Numbered from the stretch's first letter, positions 8,129 to 17,014 are shown. The stretch is 40,912 nucleotides of DNA from CAYUYM01 sp964449305 (GCA_964449305.1 CAYUYM010000012.1:1-40912), one strand, 5' to 3'. Program-made: numbers and translations. The notes: a model not told the origin generated them from the letters alone.

Positions 8129-8160
8129 TTGAATTTAATGAACACTGTTCACGAATTCAA
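8129..8160 (-). promoter_or_regulatory. Operator-like dyad upstream of the TetR-family gene
   Basis: A perfect 13-bp palindrome, TGAACACTGTTCA (8139-8151), is flanked by outer inverted arms TTGAATT (8129-8135) and AATTCAA (8154-8160), giving a 32-bp imperfect dyad. It ends 12 nt upstream of the GTG start of the TetR-family gene. This position and symmetry are typical for TetR autoregulation. The inner site has the same TGAR-N5-TTCA form as the tandem dyads at 7415-7449. Confidence 0.6.
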
Positions 8161-8239
8161 CATGGGGCGATGCCCTCCATCGGAACATTTCCCCCCTGCG
8201 TCCCCCACGCCACCCCGGGGCAAGCCGTGGGCTGTGGCA

Positions 8240-8271
8240 CTTGTCCGTTGATGGATGTTCCCGTATCTTTG
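8240..8271 (+). promoter_or_regulatory. Bacteroidetes-type promoter for tRNA-Arg
   Basis: CTTG (8240-8243), a 20-nt spacer, and TATCTTTG (8264-8271) match the Bacteroidetes -33/-7 consensus (TTTG, about 19-21 nt, TAnnTTTG). The predicted start near 8278 is about 64 nt upstream of the tRNA. The match supports placing the organism in or near Bacteroidota. Confidence 0.55.
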
Positions 8272-8341
8272 TTTCTCCTTTTGCGTGTGCACATCGTGCA
8301 GCGCGACTGGCGGGCCTCCGAGTGGGCCGATTGCACTCAAC

Positions 8342-8415
8342 GCCCCCGTAGCTCAGTAGGATAGAGCGACGGTTTCCTAAACCGCAGGTCGGGTGTTCGA
8401 ATCACCCCGGGGGTA
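8342..8415 (+). tRNA. tRNA-Arg (anticodon CCU)
   Basis: A full cloverleaf can be drawn. The acceptor stem is GCCCCCG/CGGGGGT with a terminal G-U pair and discriminator A8415. The D arm is GCTC...GAGC with a GG in the loop. The anticodon stem ACGGT/ACCGC (first pair mismatched) encloses the loop TTCCTAA, anticodon CCT. The T arm is GGGTG-TTCGAAT-CACCC. The 3' CCA is not encoded. It reads the Arg codon AGG. Confidence 0.95.
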
Positions 8416-8420
8416 CGAAA

Positions 8421-8498
8421 GAATTCCGAATCACGACTGACGAATGACGAATTGCGGAGGAAGAGCTGACGCAATTCCGGAATCTCATGATCGTGATT
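8421..8498 (+). repeat. Nested inverted repeats in the leader between tRNA-Arg and proS
   Basis: The outer arms AATCACGA (8429-8436) and TCGTGATT (8491-8498) are perfect complements. The inner arms GAATTGCG (8449-8456) and CGCAATTC (8470-8477) are also perfect, with a 13-nt loop. A further palindrome ATTCCGGAAT lies at 8474-8483. No T-run follows, so this is not a standard terminator. It may be an RNA structure in the proS leader or a small intergenic repeat unit. Confidence 0.4.
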
Positions 8499-8549
8499 TC
8501 CCGACTTCCTACTTCTGTCTTCCCTGATTCACCCAAAGGTCCCCTCCCC

Positions 8550-10259
8550 ATGCGCGTTTCGAATTATTTCATCCCCACACTCAAAGAGATCCCGGCTGAT
8601 GCCGTGATTCCGAGCCACCAGTTGATGCTGCGCGCCGGCATGATCCGCGCCCTCTCTGCCGGCATCTACTCCTTCCTCCCTCTGGGCTACCGCGTGCTGA
8701 AAAAGGTGACAGCCATCATCCGCGAGGAGATGGATGCCATCGGGGCGATGGAGTTTCACCTGCCCGCCCTCAACCCCATCGAGATCTGGCAGCAGACGAA
8801 TCGTGTGGAGGCCTTTGGCGACACGATGTTTCATCTGAAGAACCGGGACTACGTGCTTGCGCCGACGCACGAGGAGATCATGACCACTCTCGCCTCGCAT
8901 CATGTGAAATCGTACAGGGAGATGCCGCAGATCTGGTACCAGATCCAGACGAAGTTCCGCAACGAGGCGCGCCCGAAGTCGGGTGTCATCCGCAGCAGAC
9001 AGTTCACCATGAAGGATGCGTACTCCCTCGACAATTCCTGGGAGGGCCTTGATGCGAGCTACGACAAGCACTACACAGCCTACTGCAACATCTACTCGCG
9101 CTGCGGGCTGAAGTTCTTCGTGGTCGGTGCATCGAGCGGCGCCATGGGCGGCACCGGCTCCCAGGAGTTCATGGTGGAATCCGAGGCTGGCGAGGATCTG
9201 TGCGCCTTCAACCTCGAATCCGGCTACGCCGCAAACATCGAGGTCGCCTCCTCGCAGATTCCGGCCGTGGAACGGCTCGCCGACAATCCGGCAGCGGAGC
9301 GCTTCGCGACGCCGGATGCCCGGGCCATCGACGATCTCGTCAGCCAGTTCGGCATCCCGGAGGAACGCTGCGCCAAGTCCCTCGTGTACTTCGCGGACGA
9401 GGTGCCCTGGCTCATCTTCATGTGCGGCAACGACCAGCTCAACGAGGCGAAGCTTCAGACCGCTCTCAAGGCGAACATCATCCGCCCCGCGCACGAGGAC
9501 GAGCTTGTCGCGCTGACCGGGGCGCACGCAGGCTCCATCGGCCCGATCAATCTGAAGACAGCGCTCCAGCAGATCGCCGACACCCGACTCATGCACGCCA
9601 ACGGCATGGTGTCCGGTGCAAACGAGGACGGCTTCCATTATCGCAACATCGACCTCGACCGCGATGCGGCCATCACCGCCTTCCACGACCTGCGCACCGT
9701 CGGTGAGGGCGAACCGGATCCCGTCGGCGGCCGCCCGCTCAGCGTCAAGAAGGCCATCGAGGTGGGGCACATCTTCAAGCTCGGCACGAAATACTCCGCC
9801 GCCCTCCATGCCACCTTCCTCAACGAAAAGGGCGAGGAACACCCCATCATCATGGGAAGCTATGGCATCGGCGTGGAGCGCATCATCGCCTGCCACATCG
9901 AGCAGCGCCACGACAAGGATGGCATCATCTGGCATCCGTCCATCGCCCCGTTCCATGTGCAACTCTGCGCCCTCAAGATGGACAGCGACGATGTCCGCAC
10001 GACAGCCGACCGGCTCTACAATGACATGAGCGCGGCCGGCATCGAGGTGTTGTACGACGACCGCGGCGGTGTGTCACCGGGATTCAAGTTCAAGGACGCT
10101 GACCTGCTCGGCATGCCGATCCACCTGATCGTCGGTGAGAAGCACCTGAAGGATGGCAACGTGGAGATCAAGGTCCGCGAAACCGGCGAGCGCGTCATCG
10201 CCCGCGTGGAGGATGCCATCACCACGACACGGGAAATCCTGACGCGGCTCGGTCTGTAG
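8550..10259 (+). CDS. proS: Prolyl-tRNA synthetase, bacterial type with editing domain
   Basis: 569 aa from the ATG at 8550. An upstream in-frame ATG at 8487 adds 21 residues with no similarity to ProRS, whereas the 8550 start begins MRVSNYFIPTLKEIPADA, like known ProS N-termini. The enzyme charges tRNA-Pro with proline using ATP. Class II motifs are visible: motif 1 region near residue 50, motif 2 with FRNEARPKSGVIRSRQF (about 145-165), and motif 3 with GSYGIGVERI. The ~180-residue insertion between motifs 2 and 3 (about 225-400) is the INS editing domain of bacterial ProRS that clears Ala-tRNA-Pro. The C-terminal anticodon-binding domain covers the last ~110 residues. It follows tRNA-Arg on the same strand and ends at a strong hairpin terminator. 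Confidence 0.97.
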   Translation: MRVSNYFIPTLKEIPADAVIPSHQLMLRAGMIRALSAGIYSFLPLGYRVLKKVTAIIREEMDAIGAMEFHLPALNPIEIWQQTNRVEAFGDTMFHLKNRDYVLAPTHEEIMTTLASHHVKSYREMPQIWYQIQTKFRNEARPKSGVIRSRQFTMKDAYSLDNSWEGLDASYDKHYTAYCNIYSRCGLKFFVVGASSGAMGGTGSQEFMVESEAGEDLCAFNLESGYAANIEVASSQIPAVERLADNPAAERFATPDARAIDDLVSQFGIPEERCAKSLVYFADEVPWLIFMCGNDQLNEAKLQTALKANIIRPAHEDELVALTGAHAGSIGPINLKTALQQIADTRLMHANGMVSGANEDGFHYRNIDLDRDAAITAFHDLRTVGEGEPDPVGGRPLSVKKAIEVGHIFKLGTKYSAALHATFLNEKGEEHPIIMGSYGIGVERIIACHIEQRHDKDGIIWHPSIAPFHVQLCALKMDSDDVRTTADRLYNDMSAAGIEVLYDDRGGVSPGFKFKDADLLGMPIHLIVGEKHLKDGNVEIKVRETGERVIARVEDAITTTREILTRLGL

Positions 10260-10284
10260 CATCTCCTACCGGATCACAATGAAC

Positions 10285-10310
10285 GACGGGCGATGGTGAC
10301 ATCGCCCGTC
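10285..10310. terminator. Hairpin terminator between convergent proS and the propeller gene
   Basis: GACGGGCGATG (10285-10295) and CATCGCCCGTC (10300-10310) form a perfect 11-bp GC-rich stem with a GTGA loop, 25 nt after the proS stop. A short T-rich tract (TGCGTTTCTC) follows on the plus strand. The convergent gene ends at 10343, so the hairpin probably serves both strands. Confidence 0.75.
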
Positions 10311-10342
10311 TGCGTTTCTCCACGACATCCTTCAATCGGAAA

Positions 10343-13069
10343 TCAATGCAGCACCACCATGCAGCGTGTCTGCCGCACCACGCCATCGACAAGAAGGTGG
10401 TAGAAGTACGTGCCTGCGGAAAGCGGTGTCGCGTCGATGTGCACGGCATGCGCACCTGCAACCCGGTCGGTGACGGCGATCTCCCGGACGGTGCGCCCCG
10501 CGGCATCGGTCAGGAGGATGCCCGCGGTTGCTGCCCCGGGGATGCGGAAGACCACGGTCGAAACAGGCGCGCAGGGGTTCGGGAAGTTCTGGTCGAGGAC
10601 AAAGCCGCCATCGGAGACACCGGTGAAATCCACCGCCACCTCCGGGGATTCCTCATGTGTCCCGTCGTGATCCACCTGCCGCAGGCGGTACCAGACGCGC
10701 CCGGTGCGTGTGCCGGACTCGTCGAGATACTCATAGTCATGTGTTGCGAGCGTGCTCCCCTGTCCCGGGACGAACGCGACATCCACCCAGGTCGCGGCCT
10801 CACGGCGCTGCACCACGAAGCCACTGTTGTTGGTCTCCGTGATGGTGCGCCACCGCAGCAGAGCCGCGTGCCCCATCGGTTCCGCGGTGAAGGATGCCAG
10901 CTCCACGGGGATGGTGACGGCGAGCTCGTAGATGCTCCTGCCGTGGGTGGCCGCACGCAGCAGCCCGGTCGGGTGCAGCTCGAGATCGACCACCACCACC
11001 TTGGGCATGCCGTCACCGAGGATCTGCCAGGTGGCACCGCCATCGGTCGTGGTGTAGACCCCGAAATCCGTGCCCACGAAAAGCTGCGAGGTGTCGCGCG
11101 GGTTGATCTCGATGGCATTCTTCGGGACGGCCGGAAGGTTGCCGGCAATGCTGAACCAGCGCGTCCCTCCATCGATCGTCTTGAAGACGGAGTTTGTGGA
11201 ATAGCCGGAGTAGGTGCAGTAGTGGACCTGCGTGTTGAGGGGATTGATGAGCACATCGGTCACATTGCCCGTGGGCAGCCCCGTGTTGGCAAGCCTCCAT
11301 GTCGCGCCTGCGTCGGTGGTCTTCCACACCTTCCCCGATGTGTATCCGAGCAGCATGATGCGTGGATCCGCCTGGGCGATGGTCATGGACTTGATGGTGG
11401 AGGAGGAATCCATGGAACCATGGAACGGGAACCACTGTGTGCCGCGGTTCGTGGTCTTGTAGAACTGCCGGTTGGTGCAGGTGAAGAGCACCGCGGGATC
11501 GGTGGGATGGATCATCACTGGTGTGACCCACGGACTAGATCCATAAAGCCCCTTGTTGATGCTGGTCCATGATTTCCCACCGTCGGTGGTCCTGTTGTGC
11601 GAACCGTTCTGGTACTCGGTGTAGATGATGCTCGTGTCGGTGTAATCGATGATGGCGTAGCCGCCATCGCCGCCGGTGGCGGTGAGCCAGATGCTGGATG
11701 CCGTGGCGCGGCGCTTCGATCCGTTGTCCTGCGTGCCTCCGACCATCTTTGTCGGCGCCTGAAGAGCCACGCCAAGTTCGTAGAACTGGGTGATGGGCAG
11801 ATTGACATTCTGGCTGACGAAGGATGCCCCACCGTTGGTGGATTTGTAGATGCCGCCGTCGTTGCCGGCGTAGACGATGGAGGGATTCGACCGGGAGTAC
11901 TCGAGGGCATGCTGATCGACGTGCAGCGATGCGACGCTGGACCACGCAGTCCCACCGTTGGTGGTGCGGTAGAGCCCCACACCTCCGACAAGGACGATGT
12001 CGGGATTCACGGGGTCGGCGGCGATGGCGATGTTGTACCAGCCCTGGCTGCCGAAGAAGTTGGGGGTGGATGCCTTGGGTGTGCGTGTCCATGTCGCACC
12101 CCCATCGGTTGACTTCACGACGGCGAGCAGGCCGGAGCCCTTGGAGGAGACGGCGACAGACCAGATGACGGACGGGTGCTGCCGGCAGAGCGAGATGCCG
12201 ACGCGGCCGGTGGAGTCCTTTGGCAACCCGGTGGGGAGCAGGCTCCACGTGGCTCCATGATCCGTGCTCTTCTGGACACCCGAGCCCTGCACACCGACGT
12301 ACATGATGGCGGGGGCCGATGTGTCCTGCGTCACATCGCTGACGAAGCCGGAGAGCACGCTGACCCAGGTGCTGCCGGCGTTGGTGGAGCGGAAGAGCCC
12401 GGTCCGCGATGCGCACAGGATGATGCGGGAGTCGGAGACGTCCACCAGCATGCGGGCGATGTTGGATGCGGGCTTGCTGCCGGAGATGGCCCAGGTGGCG
12501 CCATTGTCGCGCGAGACGACAACGCCGACACCAGGGTAGCAGTCGCCGCTGCCATTGGCCTCACCCGTCCCGACCCAGATGGTGGTGGGGTTGTTCGGAT
12601 CGACGGCGATGGAGCCCATGGCGAGCGTCGGGAGGTCATCGGAGACGGGGGTGTAGTTCGCGCCGCCGTTGGTGGATTTCCAGACACCACCGTCAGCCCC
12701 GGTGAACCACACGATGTCCGGGTTGGTGGGATGGATGGCGATGCCGGTGATGCGCCCGCCGATGTTGGACGGGCCGATGTTCGTCCACGTCGAAGCAGCG
12801 GTGGCACCGGTCTTGGACAGCGGGACGCGCGGGCGATGTACGGACATGGCGCGCGCCTGGCTCCATGCCGACTCCCGGGCGCCTTCGGGAATGCCATCGG
12901 GTGTGGAGCGCTCCTCGAGGAACCACCGGAAGCGCTCGCGTATCCAGCGTTCGCCATCCTTGTACAACGTGACGCTCTCCCGCGGTTCGAGCGGGCCGAA
13001 CTCCTGTGCCGCAAGCGGGCCGACGATGATGGTGAAAAGAATGGCTGCAAGAGAGAGGACGCGCTTCAT
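10343..13069 (-). CDS. Secreted Asp-box beta-propeller protein with T9SS C-terminal sorting domain
   Basis: 908 aa from the ATG at 13069, chosen because MKRVLSLAAILFTIIVG...AAQ is a clear signal peptide; the frame stays open 36 nt further upstream. About twelve Asp-box motifs of the S/T-x-D/N-x-G-x-T-W type (for example KSTDGGATW, RTTDGGKSW) are spread over residues ~110-720. This is the pattern of sortilin/Vps10-like and BNR-repeat beta-propellers. An Ig-like segment follows (about 720-820). The last ~85 residues begin LDQNFPNPCAP and end in a GTYFYHLLV...-type strand, the signature of T9SS type A sorting domains. The protein should cross the outer membrane through the T9SS and be released or anchored. 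There are no visible catalytic sialidase residues, so a structural or binding role is more likely than glycosidase activity. Confidence 0.85.
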   Translation of the reverse strand: MKRVLSLAAILFTIIVGPLAAQEFGPLEPRESVTLYKDGERWIRERFRWFLEERSTPDGIPEGARESAWSQARAMSVHRPRVPLSKTGATAASTWTNIGPSNIGGRITGIAIHPTNPDIVWFTGADGGVWKSTNGGANYTPVSDDLPTLAMGSIAVDPNNPTTIWVGTGEANGSGDCYPGVGVVVSRDNGATWAISGSKPASNIARMLVDVSDSRIILCASRTGLFRSTNAGSTWVSVLSGFVSDVTQDTSAPAIMYVGVQGSGVQKSTDHGATWSLLPTGLPKDSTGRVGISLCRQHPSVIWSVAVSSKGSGLLAVVKSTDGGATWTRTPKASTPNFFGSQGWYNIAIAADPVNPDIVLVGGVGLYRTTNGGTAWSSVASLHVDQHALEYSRSNPSIVYAGNDGGIYKSTNGGASFVSQNVNLPITQFYELGVALQAPTKMVGGTQDNGSKRRATASSIWLTATGGDGGYAIIDYTDTSIIYTEYQNGSHNRTTDGGKSWTSINKGLYGSSPWVTPVMIHPTDPAVLFTCTNRQFYKTTNRGTQWFPFHGSMDSSSTIKSMTIAQADPRIMLLGYTSGKVWKTTDAGATWRLANTGLPTGNVTDVLINPLNTQVHYCTYSGYSTNSVFKTIDGGTRWFSIAGNLPAVPKNAIEINPRDTSQLFVGTDFGVYTTTDGGATWQILGDGMPKVVVVDLELHPTGLLRAATHGRSIYELAVTIPVELASFTAEPMGHAALLRWRTITETNNSGFVVQRREAATWVDVAFVPGQGSTLATHDYEYLDESGTRTGRVWYRLRQVDHDGTHEESPEVAVDFTGVSDGGFVLDQNFPNPCAPVSTVVFRIPGAATAGILLTDAAGRTVREIAVTDRVAGAHAVHIDATPLSAGTYFYHLLVDGVVRQTRCMVVLH

Positions 13070-13223
13070 GGGCTCACACAACGGGTTGGACAGCATCACA
13101 TGCAAGATACAGGAATCGGAGGACGTGGGGGAGGGGCGAACGGCGAATCATGCGGGGCAGGATCGCATGAGGAGGGGGGAATGAAATGGTGCGGAAGTGT
13201 TGGTTCCGTGCCTCCGTAGGCTG

Positions 13224-13258
13224 TCCATGGATGCCCGCCTGCGCGGGCATGACGGACG
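13224..13258. repeat. Palindromic intergenic repeat, copy 1
   Basis: The core ATGCCCGCCTGCGCGGGCAT (13231-13250) is an 8-bp stem with a CTGC loop, flanked by CATGG and GACGGA. The same element occurs at 38121-38151. The two copies differ by a compensated base pair (G-C here, T-A there) and one loop base. It lies between the FISUMP gene (ends 13293) and the propeller gene (starts 13069). Confidence 0.65.
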
Positions 13259-13292
13259 AAGTGACACACCTGTGTCCGAACTCTTGAACTCT

Positions 13293-14198
13293 TCAGTCCT
13301 TCACACAGCGGATGGAATAACTCCAGAGCGGATTGCCGACGGACAGGACCACAGCATCGCGCATGAATCCGAGATCGATGGTCATGGTGAAGGCCGGATC
13401 CTTGGGGCTTGGAGTGGAAGTCCAGGCGAATCCGTATTTGCCGAGGTTGGCGAAGGAGGGCTTCGAATCCCTGCTGCCGCTGGGGAGCATGGTCATTCCC
13501 GATGCGTTCGTGCCCGGCGTGTTGCTGCTCCGCCAGTACATGGTGCTCGCATCCTTCAAGGCCTGCCCCGCCTTCTTCAGTCCGCCCAGTGCTTCGATCA
13601 GCGCCATCCATTCCTCCTGCGTGGGGATGTGCCAGCCCGGTGGGCAGATCTCCTTCTGACGCGCAACGATGTCATCTCCGCTGTAGAGCAGTCCGTGAAC
13701 ACGATTCTTTTCTGACAGGTCGTGATACCAGGACCTGCCGGGGATGTCATGATCCAGATTCTGCGCCATCCACGTGCGACCGCCGATCTCCAGGGTCCAG
13801 TACACCTTGTCGTCCCTCGGGTCGACCATCGGCGTGTAGGTGATCGACGGGTTCAACTGGATGGGCAGAGTCGTGAATGTGAAGACGCGGCTCGGCACCG
13901 ATGCCTTCCCCTTCTTTTCGACCACCTTCCAGTAGTATTTCGCATGCAGCTTCAGGTGCACCGGCTTCACGGTGTTTGTGGTGACATCGGAGGCGAACAG
14001 GGGTGGGTTCTCCGTGGTGCCAAGATACACGTCGCACGCAGCGCCTGGTTGGGATGTCCATTGAAGCACCCCCACATTGACATTCGCCGCGCCATCGGCC
14101 GGCAGCACAGCCCTGGGTGCCTGCTGCGCGAGGGACGTGGTTGGAGGAAGGCAGAGGGAAAGAAGGAACAGAAACGTGAGATGCGCGCGCAGGTGCAT
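13293..14198 (-). CDS. Exported FISUMP-domain protein
   Basis: 301 aa; the ATG has AAGGA about 10 nt upstream. The signal peptide covers residues 1-24 (LTFLFLLSLCLPP...LAQQ). An Ig-like/fibronectin-like segment (about 28-112, ending SRVFTFTTLP) is followed by the FISUMP domain (Fibrobacter succinogenes major paralogous domain). Recognisable pieces are the IGGRTWMAQNLDHD start, YSGDD, CPPGWHIPTQEEWMALIEALGG, the central LPSG segment, GFAWTSTPS and the final YSIRCVKD. The function of the domain is unknown; such proteins are surface or secreted and frequent in Fibrobacteres and Bacteroidota. No T9SS tail is visible. It is probably co-transcribed with the upstream 589-aa gene (48-nt gap). Confidence 0.8.
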   Translation of the reverse strand: MHLRAHLTFLFLLSLCLPPTTSLAQQAPRAVLPADGAANVNVGVLQWTSQPGAACDVYLGTTENPPLFASDVTTNTVKPVHLKLHAKYYWKVVEKKGKASVPSRVFTFTTLPIQLNPSITYTPMVDPRDDKVYWTLEIGGRTWMAQNLDHDIPGRSWYHDLSEKNRVHGLLYSGDDIVARQKEICPPGWHIPTQEEWMALIEALGGLKKAGQALKDASTMYWRSSNTPGTNASGMTMLPSGSRDSKPSFANLGKYGFAWTSTPSPKDPAFTMTIDLGFMRDAVVLSVGNPLWSYSIRCVKD

Positions 14199-14246
14199 GG
14201 TGGTGATGTCCTTGTGATGAGGTGTGGAGGGATGGACGTCCGCCGG

Positions 14247-16016
14247 TCAGTGGCGTGAGCCGGAAAGCGGGAAGGTGAGCCGAAGCGTATCGGCAGGGGA
14301 GGTGATGGTGAGGATGCCCGTGCCCCGCCGACACTGCATCCAGCGACTGTCGAAGAGCATGTCCCGACGCTCGTCGCGAGCGGCACCGTTGATGGTCATG
14401 GCATCCCAGGTCCATTGCAGGGCGTCTCCGAACATCGTGCGATAGCGTCCCGTGCCCTTCGCCAGCGTCACGCCGGAGACGGGATCCGTCCTGGTGACGC
14501 GGTTCTGGAAGGCGGCATACGAGCCAGCCTCGCTGGCATCGGCCACCTGCACGATGAGGCCGCTTCTCCCCGGGCCCATGGTGATCCGCCGCATCTGCGG
14601 CTGGTCGACGATGCGGAAGGCACCCATCGGATGGATGGCGATGTAGGTGCTGTCGGCATCGATGAAGATCCACGCTGTTGAAAGCGTGTCCACATCGAAG
14701 CTCCGGCATTCCAGAGGCAGCACCACGTTGACCAGCGGAAAGTAGATGTCCGGGGGCACATCGTAGAGTGCGACCACGGTGTTGCGGTGCTGATGGATGC
14801 GTTCGAAGGGAGACGCCCCGGTGAGCTTCTGTGGGATGAGGAAGAACGGATCCAGTGCCTCGACAGCACGCATGCGGATGGGCCGTGCAAGCGGGACGAG
14901 ACCGGCCACACCGGCGGCGGCATACGGGTGCAGCGAGAACACCGCTCGGTCGCCCCCCGTGCCGATCCAGTTGATGCCCCAGGTGTGCTGCTCCAGCGGC
15001 GAGACGATGCGGCCGGGGATGGACCCCACGGCGTAGCGGGCGGTGCGGTACAGGCGCTTCACCACCACATCCCCATCATCCATCGCCCATGCACCGACAG
15101 GCCGGGCCTCCGTGGCCTCGAACGACGGCTGCGGACCCGACGTGAGCTCCTGCAGCACCGGGGGGGAACGCCAGGCGGACTGGACCGCGATGGTCTGTTC
15201 GGCGCTGAATACGGGGGCGCCCTCGCCGAAGAACAGCCACAGCAGGGCGCTCATGCCCGACACCGCGGGTCGCGCCACAGTGGCCGACGCATCACGTGCA
15301 TGCGCGCCGGCGTGGATGCCGCCAAGGTCGTCATGCACCACATCCGCCATGAGCCAGGTGGTCATCACATCCGCGGCGTGCCGTAGATCGGCGTCTCCCG
15401 CATGATCGCGCAGGAGCTGCATGCAGGTGAGGAACACGGGCATGAAGGTCGGTGAGTCGAATTCGCCCAGGCCGCGCGTCGCGACGCCCGTCATCCAGTC
15501 CATGAGGAAGCCCTGCGCATCCGCCTCCACCGCCGTGCTGGAGCGACCGCAGCTCCATGTCTGGTCGGGCCCGAACAGCCCGGCGGCCAGCAGCGAGGCC
15601 GTGTACCACGCGACACGTTCATGCTCCACCCACGCGGGCAGCACCTGCTCCCCAGCCCAGACGGCGCGGCAGCGGGCGCGGACATCATCGGGAACACGCA
15701 CCGGCTGGCTGACAAGCACGGCCATCATCCACATTCGGTCCATGGCGAAACGCTGGGGAGTGGCGACAAGCGTGCGCAGCATCGCCACGCCGCGGTCCTG
15801 CGTCGTGTCTGCGGACAGCAGCGCCAGCGCCGATGCCCACGATGCCGGCTGCGCAGGCAGGGAGAACACGCGAAGGACGGAATCCCGCCGGGCATCGAAT
15901 CCTGTCTGTGCCGCCACGTGTGCCGAGGTCAGCACAACAAGGACCGGCAGAAGCAGGAGCCACAGCCAGGGTCGCGGTTGATGGGATCCGTGGGATGCGA
16001 TTCGCACCGTGGTCAT
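14247..16016 (-). CDS. Large exported protein of unknown function
   Basis: 589 aa; its ATG overlaps the stop of the upstream Asp-box gene by 4 nt (ATGA, 16013-16016), so the two are coupled. A membrane anchor or signal sequence lies at about residues 17-36 (WLWLLLLPVLVVL...VAAQ). Residues ~40-270 look largely alpha-helical with repeated W/L-rich helices. Residues ~290-589 are mainly beta, rich in aromatic residues and with a HIS-rich patch (IHQHRNTVVALYD). A helical toroid followed by a beta sandwich is the layout of polysaccharide lyases and heparinase-like proteins, but I cannot identify a catalytic motif, so this is only a fold guess. I do not recognise the family. There is no T9SS tail. 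Confidence 0.75.
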   Translation of the reverse strand: MTTVRIASHGSHQPRPWLWLLLLPVLVVLTSAHVAAQTGFDARRDSVLRVFSLPAQPASWASALALLSADTTQDRGVAMLRTLVATPQRFAMDRMWMMAVLVSQPVRVPDDVRARCRAVWAGEQVLPAWVEHERVAWYTASLLAAGLFGPDQTWSCGRSSTAVEADAQGFLMDWMTGVATRGLGEFDSPTFMPVFLTCMQLLRDHAGDADLRHAADVMTTWLMADVVHDDLGGIHAGAHARDASATVARPAVSGMSALLWLFFGEGAPVFSAEQTIAVQSAWRSPPVLQELTSGPQPSFEATEARPVGAWAMDDGDVVVKRLYRTARYAVGSIPGRIVSPLEQHTWGINWIGTGGDRAVFSLHPYAAAGVAGLVPLARPIRMRAVEALDPFFLIPQKLTGASPFERIHQHRNTVVALYDVPPDIYFPLVNVVLPLECRSFDVDTLSTAWIFIDADSTYIAIHPMGAFRIVDQPQMRRITMGPGRSGLIVQVADASEAGSYAAFQNRVTRTDPVSGVTLAKGTGRYRTMFGDALQWTWDAMTINGAARDERRDMLFDSRWMQCRRGTGILTITSPADTLRLTFPLSGSRH

Positions 16017-17014
16017 CGCTCCTCCTCCGGCATGATCACCTGGCTCACATACCCGATGCGCATCGGAGTCGCCTGCCAGGTGCGGCCGCCAGTGTGCGAC
16101 AGATAGGCGCCGTTCTCCGTGCCCGCCACCACCATTTCCGGATCGGCGGGGTCAAAGGCGAACGCCGTCACGTTGAAGATGGACATGCCACCGGTGGTGG
16201 ACCACGTGGCGCCGCCGTCGATGCTGCGCATGGCACCCATGTCCCGTGTGCCGACGAGCAGGATCCCCGGTGAACGCGGGTGGAACACGACGGCCTGCAC
16301 GCGCGGTGAGGGGAATGCTGCGGCGCGTTGCCATGCAGGCGCCTCGACGGAGGCCAGCCACAGACCGCTGTCGGCGCTGAAGGCGGCCATGCGCCCCCCG
16401 CTGGCGACGACGCCATCGAGCCGGCGCCCCTGCAGCCCGGCCGGCCGCCAGGTCTGCGCTGCGTCGTCGAAGCGGTGGAGGCCATCGGCTGTCGCAGCGA
16501 TCAGGACATCGCCGTCGAAGGTCATGCCAGCGATGTCGCGTGCTGCCGCGGATGCCAGCCCCCACATGGCGTCGGTCCAGGTGCGGCCGTCGTCGGTCGA
16601 GCGCCAGGGCCCTGCGGCCGTGGCAGCCCACAGCACGCCGCGGTGCGAAGCGATCGCCACCACGGGCGGGACGCGCCAGTCCGTCACCAGGGTCCACCGG
16701 CTGCCGGCATCGGCGCTGCGCAGGATGCCGCCGTCGGTGGCCTGAAGGAGGCAGCCGCTGGTGCGGAGGAAGGCATTGACATGGTAGGTGGTCCAGCCGG
16801 CCCCCTTCCAGGAGCGGCCGCTGTCGGCGCTCCACATGAGGCCATGCGTGGCGCCCGGGAGTGTGCCGCTCTGCGCTGCCGGTGGGGCGCCGTAGATGGA
16901 GAGCACGATGGCGCGCCCGGGGATCTGTGCAGAGGCGGGCGGGGTGAGTGCCAGGAAGACGCACGCCATCAGAGCGAAGGCGGTGAGCCGGCGGAGGGGT
17001 GCAGGAGAGCGCAC
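16013..17014 (-). CDS. Exported Asp-box (BNR-like) beta-propeller protein
   Basis: 333 aa from a GTG at 17014, which has AGGAG 10 nt upstream within the last codons of murA. A GTG at 17041 would overlap murA by 23 nt and lacks such a site. The signal peptide ends near PPASAQ. Five Asp-box-like motifs are visible (SADSGRSW, SADAGSRW, STDDGRTW, SIDGGATW, SHTGGRTW), spaced 40-60 residues apart, so the whole mature protein is probably one propeller. It lies 4 nt after murA and overlaps the next gene by ATGA, which suggests one transcript with the envelope genes. The role is unknown; no sorting domain is visible. Confidence 0.75.
   Translation of the reverse strand: MRSPAPLRRLTAFALMACVFLALTPPASAQIPGRAIVLSIYGAPPAAQSGTLPGATHGLMWSADSGRSWKGAGWTTYHVNAFLRTSGCLLQATDGGILRSADAGSRWTLVTDWRVPPVVAIASHRGVLWAATAAGPWRSTDDGRTWTDAMWGLASAAARDIAGMTFDGDVLIAATADGLHRFDDAAQTWRPAGLQGRRLDGVVASGGRMAAFSADSGLWLASVEAPAWQRAAAFPSPRVQAVVFHPRSPGILLVGTRDMGAMRSIDGGATWSTTGGMSIFNVTAFAFDPADPEMVVAGTENGAYLSHTGGRTWQATPMRIGYVSQVIMPEEER

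Noticed and set aside
8529..9962. A 477-codon open frame on the minus strand opposite proS
   Set aside because: ProS is unambiguous on the plus strand. The antisense product has a biased composition and no recognisable domain.
10343..13069. Sialidase (neuraminidase) activity for the Asp-box protein
   Set aside because: Asp-boxes are structural and occur in many propellers. The RIP motif, arginine triad and nucleophile Tyr/Glu pair of sialidases are not recognisable.
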